From positions 1-6,653 of the forward strand of contig JAJYHP010000166.1 of assembly GCA_021784715.1 (NCBI GenBank): a DNA stretch of 6,653 bases. Direction: 5' to 3'. Below the pieces are notes generated by a model. It was not told where the DNA came from. It searched no databases and saw only the letters and a program-made list of their open reading frames with translations. The stretch is from a bacterium. GTDB taxonomy: Bacteria; Eremiobacterota; Eremiobacteria; Baltobacterales; Baltobacteraceae. This document shows positions 1 through 5,963 of this stretch, one piece after another. The position numbers and the translations under genes are program-made. The first letter of the stretch is position 1, and the number at the start of each line of letters is the position of its first letter.

Positions 1-1148
1 GCAATCGTGGCCTCCGAGCCGTCGGCAAGTCGAACGAATGCTTGCGCGCTTTTCGTTCGTGGGTCGAAGGGGAGCAGTCGCTCGACGTGCAGATCCTCCG
101 CCGGAGTTGCCCGTGCGGCGGTGAGAATAGCGAGGTCGATCGGATCCTGCCCGGCGATATCGCAGGTCGCGCTCGCGAATTGGAGCAGCTCGCCTTCGGA
201 GTACGGCGGATACGGCGTCGTCCGATCGACGCGAATTGCATCGAGCGTGAGGGTGCCGGTCTTATCGCAACAGAGGACATCCATCGACGCCGCATCTTCC
301 ATCGCCGTGAGGTGCGTCACCAGCACTCCGCTGCGCGAGAGTTCGAGCGCTCCCAATGCGGTCGCCAACGTAAATGCCGCCGGTAAGGCGACGGGAATCG
401 CCGCGAGCAGAACCACGAGCGCGAAGACGACGATCTCGGAGCGAGCGACGTGCTGCGAGAACGCAAACGCGGCGACCCCGAGAACGACGATCGCACCGGC
501 AATCGCTAACGAACGGACGATCCCCATCACCAAGCGCTGGACGCTTCCCATCGTGTGGATATCGCGCATTAACCCGGCGGTCTTTCCGAATTTCGTGCGC
601 TCGGCGGTGGCGATCACATGCCCCGTTGCTTCGCCGCGCGTGACGGTCGAGCCGGCGTAGACGCACGCTCCCGCCGCCACGTCCTCCGGGATCGATTCGC
701 CGGTCAATGCCGATCGATCGACTTGCAGCTCGCCGTCATCGAGATCGATATCGGCGGGAACGACATCGCCGACGATCAGCCGAACGATATCTCCGGCGAC
801 GAGTTCGCGGGATGCGAGCGTTCCCCAGATCCCGTCACGAAGTACCTTGGCGTGTACGACGATGCGCGCGCGCAAGAGATCGAGGGCGTGCTGTGCGCGG
901 CGTTCTTGAACGAATGCCAAGAACACGTTGAAAAAAAGAAGAAACGCAACCGCAACGGCGTCCTGCGAACGATGCGTTGCGATTGCGAGGAGGATGGTTC
1001 CCTCGAGCAGCCAGGGGATCGGCGCCCAGAATTTCCGAAGCAGATCGCGCAGGGGTTGCGGGCGGATCGGTGCGATTTCGTTCGGGCCGTCGCGCGCGAG
1101 GCGGGCCTGCGCTTCGATCGATGAAAGGCCGTCACGCATTTGCGTCAT
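1..1148 (-). CDS. P-type ATPase, plasma-membrane H+-ATPase-like (P3A), C-terminus cut by window edge
   Basis: This is the N-terminal 382 residues of an integral-membrane ATP-driven cation pump; the reading frame is open to the left edge. Visible in order: a cation-ATPase N-terminal domain (about 5-35), helices M1 and M2 (about 41-80), the actuator domain with the TGES dephosphorylation loop (149-152), M3 (about 207-230), M4 with PVALP (252-256), and the phosphorylation motif DKTGTLT with Asp295. PVALP and the 'MEDAASMDVLC' approach to Asp295 resemble proton-exporting P3A pumps, whereas heavy-metal pumps carry CPx in M4. No N-terminal metal-binding CxxC is seen. The ATP-binding domain has only begun, and M5-M6, which would confirm proton specificity, are outside the window. 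The chosen ATG (1146-1148) overlaps the upstream gene's TGA in an ATGA; an ATG three codons later is possible. The family is sure; proton as the substrate is inferred. Confidence 0.93.
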   Translation of the reverse strand, partial: MTQMRDGLSSIEAQARLARDGPNEIAPIRPQPLRDLLRKFWAPIPWLLEGTILLAIATHRSQDAVAVAFLLFFNVFLAFVQERRAQHALDLLRARIVVHAKVLRDGIWGTLASRELVAGDIVRLIVGDVVPADIDLDDGELQVDRSALTGESIPEDVAAGACVYAGSTVTRGEATGHVIATAERTKFGKTAGLMRDIHTMGSVQRLVMGIVRSLAIAGAIVVLGVAAFAFSQHVARSEIVVFALVVLLAAIPVALPAAFTLATALGALELSRSGVLVTHLTAMEDAASMDVLCCDKTGTLTLDAIRVDRTTPYPPYSEGELLQFASATCDIAGQDPIDLAILTAARATPAEDLHVERLLPFDPRTKSAQAFVRLADGSEATI

Positions 1149-2074
1149 CGCACCGGAACTGCCGATTGCGAGGCGTTTTCGGTTCGGTGATAGAGATACG
1201 CCGCAAGCGCCGTGGAATGCAAGCGTGTCTTCACCGAGTCGGCGCGCGATGTCAGGACGATGGGAACTTGCGCGCCGAGGACGATTCCTGCCAGGGTCGC
1301 GCCCGCTCCGAACTCCAAGGCTTTAGCGATCGCATTTCCCGAAACGATTTCAGGAACGAGAACGATATCTGCGTCTCCCGGAACCGGGCCGCTCAATCCT
1401 TTTACCGCACTCGCTTCGCGCGAAACGACGCAATCGAATGCCAACGGTCCGGCGAGGAGCGCCGGCGCGAAAAGCCCGCGTGCGGCGTTCGCAACGAGCT
1501 CTGCGGCGTCGAGCGTTGATGGGATCGTCGCTTTCACCGTTTCCACCGCCGAGAGGAGCGCGACTTTCGGTACGGCGAGCCCCATCGAGACGGCGAACTC
1601 GATGGCGTTTTGCAGGATCTCCGTCTTTGTCGCGAGATCGGGAGCAACGTTGATCGCACCGTCGGTGAGAAGCAGCGGCTTCGCATAACGTTCCATCTCG
1701 ATGACGAACACATGCGAGAGACGCTTCGTCGTTCGGAGTCGCGCGAGAATCGGATGTAAAAACGTGTCGGTATGCAGGTGGCCTTTGATCAGCGCTCCGG
1801 CTCGCCCGTTGACGACCTGCTCGACGGCGAGCGAGGCGGCTTCCTCGCTACTCGCCGCGGGGATGATGGTAAACGAGCGCTGCTCCCCGATCTCTGCGAG
1901 AAGATTCCGCACCGCTCTCGGCTCGCCGATGAAGATCGGCTCGACGATGCCGGCACTCGCCGCAGCGAGCGCGCCTTCGAGTACGTGCCGTTCCGCTGCA
2001 TCGGCGACGACCATCTGCATCGGCGATGCGGTTGCCAATGCTTCGACGATGCGGTCGTAGGAGGGGAATCCCAC
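1145..2074 (-). CDS. Phosphate acetyl/butyryltransferase family protein (acyl-CoA:phosphate acyltransferase)
   Basis: A cytosolic enzyme of the PTA/PTB fold that exchanges acyl groups between CoA and phosphate, giving an acyl-phosphate that a kinase can use to make ATP. At 309 aa from the GTG at 2072-2074 it has the usual length of the phosphate butyryltransferase branch. Recognisable blocks: the N-terminal AGIVEPIFIG segment (41-50), ALIKGHLHTD (94-103), LLLTDGAINVAPDL (134-147), LLSAVETV (173-180), GPLAFDCVVS (209-218), and the C-terminal VPEIVSGNAIAK and GIVLGAQVPIVLTSRADS segments (240-280). It most resembles the PTA-like half of proteins named bifunctional enoyl-CoA hydratase/phosphate acetyltransferase, but no hydratase domain is attached. 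The frame stays open upstream to 2404, but that stretch lacks family similarity and would overlap the divergent transporter. Whether it prefers acetyl, propionyl or butyryl groups cannot be told. No acyl kinase is visible nearby. Its stop overlaps the ATPase start. Confidence 0.9.
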   Translation of the reverse strand: MGFPSYDRIVEALATASPMQMVVADAAERHVLEGALAAASAGIVEPIFIGEPRAVRNLLAEIGEQRSFTIIPAASSEEAASLAVEQVVNGRAGALIKGHLHTDTFLHPILARLRTTKRLSHVFVIEMERYAKPLLLTDGAINVAPDLATKTEILQNAIEFAVSMGLAVPKVALLSAVETVKATIPSTLDAAELVANAARGLFAPALLAGPLAFDCVVSREASAVKGLSGPVPGDADIVLVPEIVSGNAIAKALEFGAGATLAGIVLGAQVPIVLTSRADSVKTRLHSTALAAYLYHRTENASQSAVPVR

Positions 2075-2219
2075 GCGTGCCTCTCTTTCCTCGCGGATGA
2101 TGATCTTTCGCCGAGCCTTCGAAGGATGCTTCCTCGAGAAACAATCGTCGCGCATGCATCGCTGGAATTCAAGCGAGCCAAAGCAGGCAACCGTGAATCG
2201 CGGAGCCAAGCGGACGCAA
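2075..2219. promoter_or_regulatory. Divergent intergenic region between phosphotransacylase and VIT-type transporter
   Basis: This region must hold the promoters for the leftward acyltransferase/ATPase pair and for the rightward transporter. A perfect 10-bp palindrome CCTTCGAAGG lies at 2116-2125, followed by an imperfect palindrome centred on CTCGAG (2133-2138) and ATGCAT (2154-2159). No convincing -35/-10 pair was found on either strand. The palindromes could be operator sites but no known regulator motif was recognised. Confidence 0.4.
2080..2092 (-). promoter_or_regulatory. Shine-Dalgarno region deciding the GTG start of the phosphotransacylase
   Basis: Read on the minus strand this is GAGGAAAGAGAGG. 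Its GAGAGG core ends 5 bases before the GTG at 2074-2072. The in-frame ATG further upstream at 2155-2153 has no comparable purine box, so the GTG start is preferred. It also leaves a clean divergent intergenic region. Confidence 0.75.
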
Positions 2220-2924
2220 ATGCTCTCCAAGCCCCCGCACCCCGAGCGACACCTTTCATCGACCGCGACGCTGCGTGACGTCGTTATCGGTATGTCCGAT
2301 GGGCTCACGGTGCCGTTCGCACTCGCCGCCGGTATCGCGGGCGCCCTTGCTGCATCGCATATCGTCGTTACCGCCGGCGTTGCCGAGTTGGCGGCGGGCG
2401 GCATCTCGATGGGGCTGGGCGGATATCTCGCAACGCGAACCGATCGCGATCATTACGAGAACGAACTCGCGCGCGAATACTACGAAGCGGAGCACCTTCC
2501 CGAGACCGAGCGCGCCGAAGTCGCCGAAGTGCTCTCGCATTACGGCCTCAGCGAAGATCTCCTCAAACAGACCGTCGATACGATCTGCTCGGATCGCGAA
2601 CGTTGGGTGGAGTTTATGATGCGCTTCGAACTCGGGCTCGAGCGCCCGGAGAAGCATCGCGCGATTCTCTCCGGCATCACCATCGGTCTCTCGTATGTCG
2701 TCGGCGGAGTGATTCCGCTCGCGCCGTACGCATTGATCGCCGCGTCGAACGAAGCGTTCGTCGTCTCGGCGATCCTCACCGGAATCGCCCTCGCCATCTT
2801 CGGGGCGGTGAAAGGGCGACTGACGGGCATCGCGCCCTGGCTCGCCGCCCTCCAGACGCTCGCGATCGGCGGCGTGGCGTCGGGCGTCGCCTTTCTCTTC
2901 GCGCGGTGGGTTGCCGGCGGATAG
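2220..2924 (+). CDS. VIT1/CCC1 family iron/manganese transporter
   Basis: A membrane protein of 234 aa that by family exports Fe2+ or Mn2+ from the cytoplasm, probably by exchange with protons. Two helices (about 21-47 and 50-72) are followed by a charged cytoplasmic metal-binding domain (about 75-145) and three more helices (about 150-175, 178-199, 206-231), the five-helix layout of the family. Helix 1 has SDGLTVPFAL with Asp27 and helix 2 has ISMGLGG with Met64. The cytoplasmic domain has Glu86, Glu89, Glu97, Glu100, Met133, Met134 and Glu137. As recalled from the Eucalyptus VIT1 structure, these equal Asp43, Met80, Glu102, Glu105, Glu113, Glu116, Met149, Met150 and Glu153 with a constant offset of 16. 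The ATG at 2220 was chosen because similarity begins just after it; a GTG at 2193 with AGCAGG upstream is a real alternative, and the open frame reaches ATG 2097. Metal preference is inferred. Confidence 0.92.
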   Translation: MLSKPPHPERHLSSTATLRDVVIGMSDGLTVPFALAAGIAGALAASHIVVTAGVAELAAGGISMGLGGYLATRTDRDHYENELAREYYEAEHLPETERAEVAEVLSHYGLSEDLLKQTVDTICSDRERWVEFMMRFELGLERPEKHRAILSGITIGLSYVVGGVIPLAPYALIAASNEAFVVSAILTGIALAIFGAVKGRLTGIAPWLAALQTLAIGGVASGVAFLFARWVAGG

Positions 2925-2937
2925 GCCCGCCTCGGAG

Positions 2938-2959
2938 TTGAGAAGAAGTCGAGAAGACA
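2938..2959 (+). promoter_or_regulatory. 11-bp-phased direct repeat, candidate response-regulator box
   Basis: Two copies of an 11-mer, TTGAGAAGAAG and TCGAGAAGACA, lie head to tail; 8 of 11 positions agree and the GAGAAG core repeats exactly 11 bases apart (2940-2945 and 2951-2956). PhoB/OmpR-type winged-helix regulators typically bind such one-turn direct repeats, and this operon encodes such a regulator. It sits about 53-74 bases before the first oxidase gene. Its function is inferred only; purine-rich sequence can give such repeats by chance. Confidence 0.3.
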
Positions 2960-2961
2960 GC

Positions 2962-2980
2962 CCGAGGTGTTCTTCCTCGG
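2962..2980 (+). other. Small GC-rich hairpin between transporter and oxidase operon
   Basis: CCGAGG and CCTCGG form a perfect 6-bp stem around a 7-base loop, 38 bases after the transporter stop. There is no T tract behind it, so it is not a classical intrinsic terminator. It could weaken read-through, protect an mRNA end or sit in the oxidase leader. Confidence 0.35.
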
Positions 2981-3011
2981 AGGCGCCCAGTTCGCGGCTA
3001 AACTCGGGGGT

Positions 3012-3119
3012 ATGAACGAACCAACCTACCGAACGACCTTTGGGTTCGTGCTCGTCATCCTTGGTTTGATCGTCATTTCCTGGGTAGCGCTCCTCGCGCT
3101 CTCCCAATCGAGGTGGTAG
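3012..3119 (+). CDS. cbaD: ba3-type cytochrome c oxidase subunit IIa (35 aa, single membrane helix)
   Basis: A 35-residue protein beginning MNEPTYRTTFG, with one hydrophobic helix (about 10-30) and a short polar tail ending SQSRW. In Thermus thermophilus ba3 oxidase the third subunit, IIa, is a single helix of 34 aa encoded just before subunit II; size, topology and position here match. By family it supplies the helix that in A-type oxidases is part of a two-helix subunit II. The stop lies 3 bases before the next ATG, so translation is probably coupled. The only purine box (GGGGG, 3006-3010) is 1 base from the ATG, which is unusually close. An in-frame GTG at 2967 would add 15 residues with no visible family similarity and begin inside the hairpin. 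Identity rests on context and topology because such short helices share little sequence. Confidence 0.82.
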   Translation: MNEPTYRTTFGFVLVILGLIVISWVALLALSQSRW

Positions 3120-3122
3120 GCG

Positions 3123-3590
3123 ATGCACATCCATCGGCTCGAGAAAATCTTCCTCGGTTTGGGCGTTGTCACGCTCGCCGCATTCTTTCTCATCCTCATC
3201 GCTCTGCAGGTCGGCGAGAGCTTCAAGCCTCCCGCAAGCAGCATGACGATCGACCCCACGAAAGTCGCCTCGACACCGCCATTCGACCATCCGGGGCTCC
3301 GGAAGCTCCCCGACGGTTCCTACGAAGCCTATTACGTCGGCCAGGTCTTCTTTTGGCGGCCCTCGACCCTGTCGGTACCGCTCGGAGCGAAGGTCCACTT
3401 CTATGTGACTTCGACCGACGTCGTTCACGGCTTCCTTATCGAGCATACCGATGTGAATCTCGAAGTGATGCCCGGTTGGGTGAGTACGGCGACGCATGTC
3501 TTTCGCCGGCCCGGCGATCATTTAATCGTTTGCGACCAATATTGCGGTGCCGGGCATGCCGATATGTTCGCGCACATCGTGGTGAAGTGA
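3123..3590 (+). CDS. cbaB: ba3-type cytochrome c oxidase subunit II, CuA-binding
   Basis: A membrane-anchored subunit of 155 aa that takes electrons from cytochrome c on the outer face of the membrane and passes them to heme b. One N-terminal helix (about 9-30) anchors a cupredoxin domain (about 65-155). The CuA ligands are His102, Cys137, Cys141, His145 and Met148, with Gln139 between the cysteines as the usual backbone ligand. They match Thermus His114, Cys149, Cys153, His157 and Met160 with a constant offset of 12. Blocks VTSTDVVHGF (95-104) and RRPGDHLIVCDQYCGAGH (128-145) are diagnostic. Glu7, just before the helix, aligns with Thermus Glu15, the proton entry point of the K path. There is no fused cytochrome c domain. 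The ribosome site GAGGTGG (3110-3116) lies inside the end of the preceding gene, 6 bases before the ATG. Confidence 0.96.
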   Translation: MHIHRLEKIFLGLGVVTLAAFFLILIALQVGESFKPPASSMTIDPTKVASTPPFDHPGLRKLPDGSYEAYYVGQVFFWRPSTLSVPLGAKVHFYVTSTDVVHGFLIEHTDVNLEVMPGWVSTATHVFRRPGDHLIVCDQYCGAGHADMFAHIVVK

Positions 3591-3603
3591 GGAGTCAGGA
3601 CGC

Positions 3604-5265
3604 ATGATGGTTCTCGATCGAATGAATACCGCTACGACACCGGCACAACGGCGGCTCATCTTCGCGCATCTTACCGTCGCGTTTGCGGCGCTCTTTATCG
3701 GCACGTTTTTCGGCGTCCTCCAGACGCTCTCGCACGCCGATGCGATACAAATGCCCCCATGGTTCGACTACTATCGCATGCTGACCGCGCACGGCGTGCT
3801 GTTGGCGCTGGTCTTTACAACGTTTTTTATCACCGGTCTCTCGCATCTCGCCGTCTATCAGACGGAAAATTATCCGCATCGCAGCATCGCGCTGGGGTGG
3901 CTCGCGTTCTGGCTGATGACGGTGGGCACGGTGATGGCGGCGTACGAAATTCTTGCCGGGAACGCTTCGGTGCTCTACACGTTCTATGCGCCGTTGAAGG
4001 CAAGTCCGTGGTTCTATATCGGCGCCGCCCTGTTGATCGTCGGAACCTGGGTCGCGCTGTTGGAATGGCTTTTGGTCACCGCGGTGTGGCGGCGCGAGCA
4101 TCCGGGCGAGCGTATTCCGCTTCCGGCCTTTATGGTACTAGCGAATTACATCATGTGGTTTTTAGCCACGATCGGCGTGGCATACGAAGTGATCTTCATG
4201 CTCATTCCGTGGGCGTTCGGCTGGGTTCCCGGCATCGACGTGCTCTTATCGCGGATGCTCTTTTGGTACTTCGGGCATCCGCTCGTCTATTTTTGGTTGC
4301 TCGGCGCCTATCTCGTGTGGTACGGAGTCGTCCCGGCGATATTAAAGGTCCCGATTTTCTCCGACACCCTGACGCGCTTGGCGTTCATCCTCTTTATCAT
4401 TCTCTCGCTGCCGGTCGGGATCCATCACGAATTCTCCGACCCCGGAATCGCCGATCGCTGGAAATTGCTGCAAACCGGCCTGACGTTGATGGTGGTGGTA
4501 CCATCGTTGATGACGGCGTTTGCGCTCTTTGCAACCTTTGAAGAGTACGCGGCGAAGCTTGGGAAGACCGGGTTTTTCGGCATCGTCGGTTCGCTACCGT
4601 GGGGCGACCCTGCCTTTGCAGGCATCGCGCTGGCGATGCTGTTGTTTATCTTCGGCGGTATCGGCGGCATTCTCAACGCCTCGTATACGCTCGACAGTAC
4701 GATCCATAACACCATGTGGGTCGTCGGCCACTTCCACATTACCGTCGGCGGGCCGGTCGCGCTGACGCTCTTGGCGGCGACCTGGCGGTTACTCCCGGCG
4801 CTCACGGGGAAGCGCCTCTTTAGCGTCGGGCTCGCGCGAGCGCAGGTCTGGCTCTGGTTCGTCGGGATGGCGGTGATGTCGTTCGCCATGCATACCGAGG
4901 GACTGATGGGTGCGCCGCGTCGCGTCGAGCATTACACCTACGGAGGGTCGGCGCTCGCCGCCGCATGGCAGCCCTTCTCCTTGCTCGCAGCGGGCGGCGG
5001 CGTCGTGATCTTCCTGAGCGTGATCGCGTTCGCGATCGTGCTCTTCGGAACGATCTTCTCCAAACCCGAGATCACCGAGACCGAGAGCGCGCGCGGCTTC
5101 ACCTTCGCATTGGCGCGCCCCGGTGACGACGCACCCTCGGTCTTCGATCGTTTGGGACTTTGGTCGCTCGTTGCGGTGGCGTTGGTGATCGTGGCCTACG
5201 CAGGGCCCTTCTATCAGCACTTCACCGAACATGTCTATCTCGTGCCGGGAATGAGGACCTGGTGA
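3604..5265 (+). CDS. cbaA: ba3-type (B-family) cytochrome c oxidase subunit I
   Basis: The catalytic membrane subunit, 553 aa against 562 in Thermus. It reduces oxygen to water at a heme a3/CuB centre and pumps protons. Visible ligands: His63 and His378 for the low-spin heme, His376 for heme a3, and His225, His274 and His275 for CuB, with Tyr229 in GHPLVYFW for the His-Tyr cross-link. Diagnostic blocks are LTAHGVLLA (60-68), the HHEFSDPGI region (274-282), VPSLMTAF (299-306), IHNTMWVVGHFH (367-378) and a C-terminal VPGMRTW. The many helices with these ligands exclude an A-family enzyme; no Glu of the A-family D channel is seen. Most K-path residues (Tyr236, Tyr240, Ser253, Ser301, Thr304) are kept, but the position of Thermus Thr315 is Ala307. 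GAGGAG (3589-3594) sits 9 bases before the ATG; the adjacent ATG at 3607 is equally possible. The TGA overlaps the regulator GTG by 4 bases. Confidence 0.97.
   Translation: MMVLDRMNTATTPAQRRLIFAHLTVAFAALFIGTFFGVLQTLSHADAIQMPPWFDYYRMLTAHGVLLALVFTTFFITGLSHLAVYQTENYPHRSIALGWLAFWLMTVGTVMAAYEILAGNASVLYTFYAPLKASPWFYIGAALLIVGTWVALLEWLLVTAVWRREHPGERIPLPAFMVLANYIMWFLATIGVAYEVIFMLIPWAFGWVPGIDVLLSRMLFWYFGHPLVYFWLLGAYLVWYGVVPAILKVPIFSDTLTRLAFILFIILSLPVGIHHEFSDPGIADRWKLLQTGLTLMVVVPSLMTAFALFATFEEYAAKLGKTGFFGIVGSLPWGDPAFAGIALAMLLFIFGGIGGILNASYTLDSTIHNTMWVVGHFHITVGGPVALTLLAATWRLLPALTGKRLFSVGLARAQVWLWFVGMAVMSFAMHTEGLMGAPRRVEHYTYGGSALAAAWQPFSLLAAGGGVVIFLSVIAFAIVLFGTIFSKPEITETESARGFTFALARPGDDAPSVFDRLGLWSLVAVALVIVAYAGPFYQHFTEHVYLVPGMRTW
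5253..5257 (+). promoter_or_regulatory. Shine-Dalgarno deciding the GTG start of the response regulator
   Basis: GAGGA lies in the last codons of the oxidase subunit I gene, 4 bases before the GTG at 5262. It supports a coupled start at the GTGA overlap over the upstream in-frame ATG at 5160 or the GTG at 5280. Confidence 0.75.
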
Positions 5266-5963
5266 ACGAAGCACCCACGGTGAGCAAACGGGTGCTCGTC
5301 GTTGACGATGAACGCCAGATCGGGGATGTGCTTTCCGCCTATCTACAGCGGGAGGGCTACATCCCGGTCGTGGCCGAGACACTGGCAGGGGCGGTAAGTG
5401 AGATCGAACGGCAGCTCCCCGACCTGCTGCTGCTCGATGTCACCCTCCCCGATGGAAGCGGCCTCGATCTGCTCCGCTCCCTCAACGAGCAAGCGATCCC
5501 TACGATCATGCTGACCGCTCGCGGCGATGAAGTCGATCGCGTGGTCGGCCTGGAGATGGGCGCCGACGATTACATCACCAAGCCGTTCTCGCCGCGTGAA
5601 GTCATCGCGCGGGTTCGGGCGGTGTTGCGGCGCAGCGAAGAACGCGACCGGCCCGGCGGTCGCCACCGGTTGCACGTGCTCGATCTCGCCATCGACGGCG
5701 ACGCGCACGAAGTGCGGCGCAACAACGAAAAGATCGATCTCACCCCCTCCGAGTTTCGCATTCTCAGCGCGCTGGCACGCCATCCGGGGCAGGTCTTCTC
5801 GCGCGTGCAGTTGCTCGACGCCATCGGCGACGACGGATCGATCTACGAACGAACGCTCGACCGCCATATCAACAACCTCCGCCGAAAAATCGAGATCGAT
5901 CCGCTCCATCCGCGATACGTGCTTACCGTCTTCGGAGTGGGATATAAGGCTGCTCACGAGTGA
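5262..5963 (+). CDS. OmpR/PhoB-family response regulator, linked to the oxidase operon
   Basis: A cytosolic DNA-binding regulator of 233 aa. The receiver domain (about 9-122) shows the acidic pair Asp15-Asp16, the phospho-acceptor Asp59 in LLLLDVTLPDGSG, Thr85 and Lys107 in the ITKPFSP motif, so it looks fully active. After a short linker (about 123-137) comes a winged-helix output domain (138-233) with LTPSEFRIL (160-168), the recognition-helix segment RTLDRHINNLRRKI (197-210) and the C-terminal hairpin VFGVGYKA. The GTG start is at the overlap with subunit I; the extra 34 residues from an upstream ATG are antifamily sequence inside the oxidase gene. Its end overlaps the kinase start (GTGA). 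Likely partner: that kinase. Likely target: the oxidase operon itself, perhaps through the 11-bp repeat at 2938-2959; this is inference. Confidence 0.95.
   Translation: MNEAPTVSKRVLVVDDERQIGDVLSAYLQREGYIPVVAETLAGAVSEIERQLPDLLLLDVTLPDGSGLDLLRSLNEQAIPTIMLTARGDEVDRVVGLEMGADDYITKPFSPREVIARVRAVLRRSEERDRPGGRHRLHVLDLAIDGDAHEVRRNNEKIDLTPSEFRILSALARHPGQVFSRVQLLDAIGDDGSIYERTLDRHINNLRRKIEIDPLHPRYVLTVFGVGYKAAHE

Noticed and set aside
7..660. Plus-strand open frame of 217 codons
   Set aside because: It is antisense to the P-type ATPase, whose TGES and DKTGTLT motifs are unmistakable; the translation is low-complexity Ala/Arg/Ser/Thr.
2097..2219. N-terminal extension of the VIT-type transporter to ATG 2097
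   Set aside because: The added 41 residues are polar and unlike the family, and would leave almost no space for divergent promoters. The GTG at 2193 remains a possible start.
2075..2404. N-terminal extension of the phosphotransacylase to ATG 2404 or 2155
   Set aside because: The extra residues show no family similarity, no ribosome site precedes those starts, and they would run into the divergent transporter gene. The GTG at 2074 has a strong ribosome site.
2938..2966. A sigma-70 promoter with TTGAGA as -35
   Set aside because: The sequence 17 bases downstream is CCCGAG, which does not resemble a -10 box.
2256..3521. Long minus-strand open frame (421 codons) opposite the transporter and oxidase subunit II
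   Set aside because: Its translation is rich in Arg, Glu, Asp and His with no domain, and it lies antisense to two genes with clear family motifs. It is a by-product of high GC.
3595..4101. Minus-strand open frame of 168 codons opposite cytochrome oxidase subunit I
   Set aside because: It is charged and repetitive with no motif, antisense to a gene with all catalytic ligands.
5160..5261. Upstream ATG for the response regulator
   Set aside because: It lies within the oxidase subunit I gene and adds Arg/Cys-rich sequence before the receiver domain; the GTG at 5262 has GAGGA 4 bases upstream.
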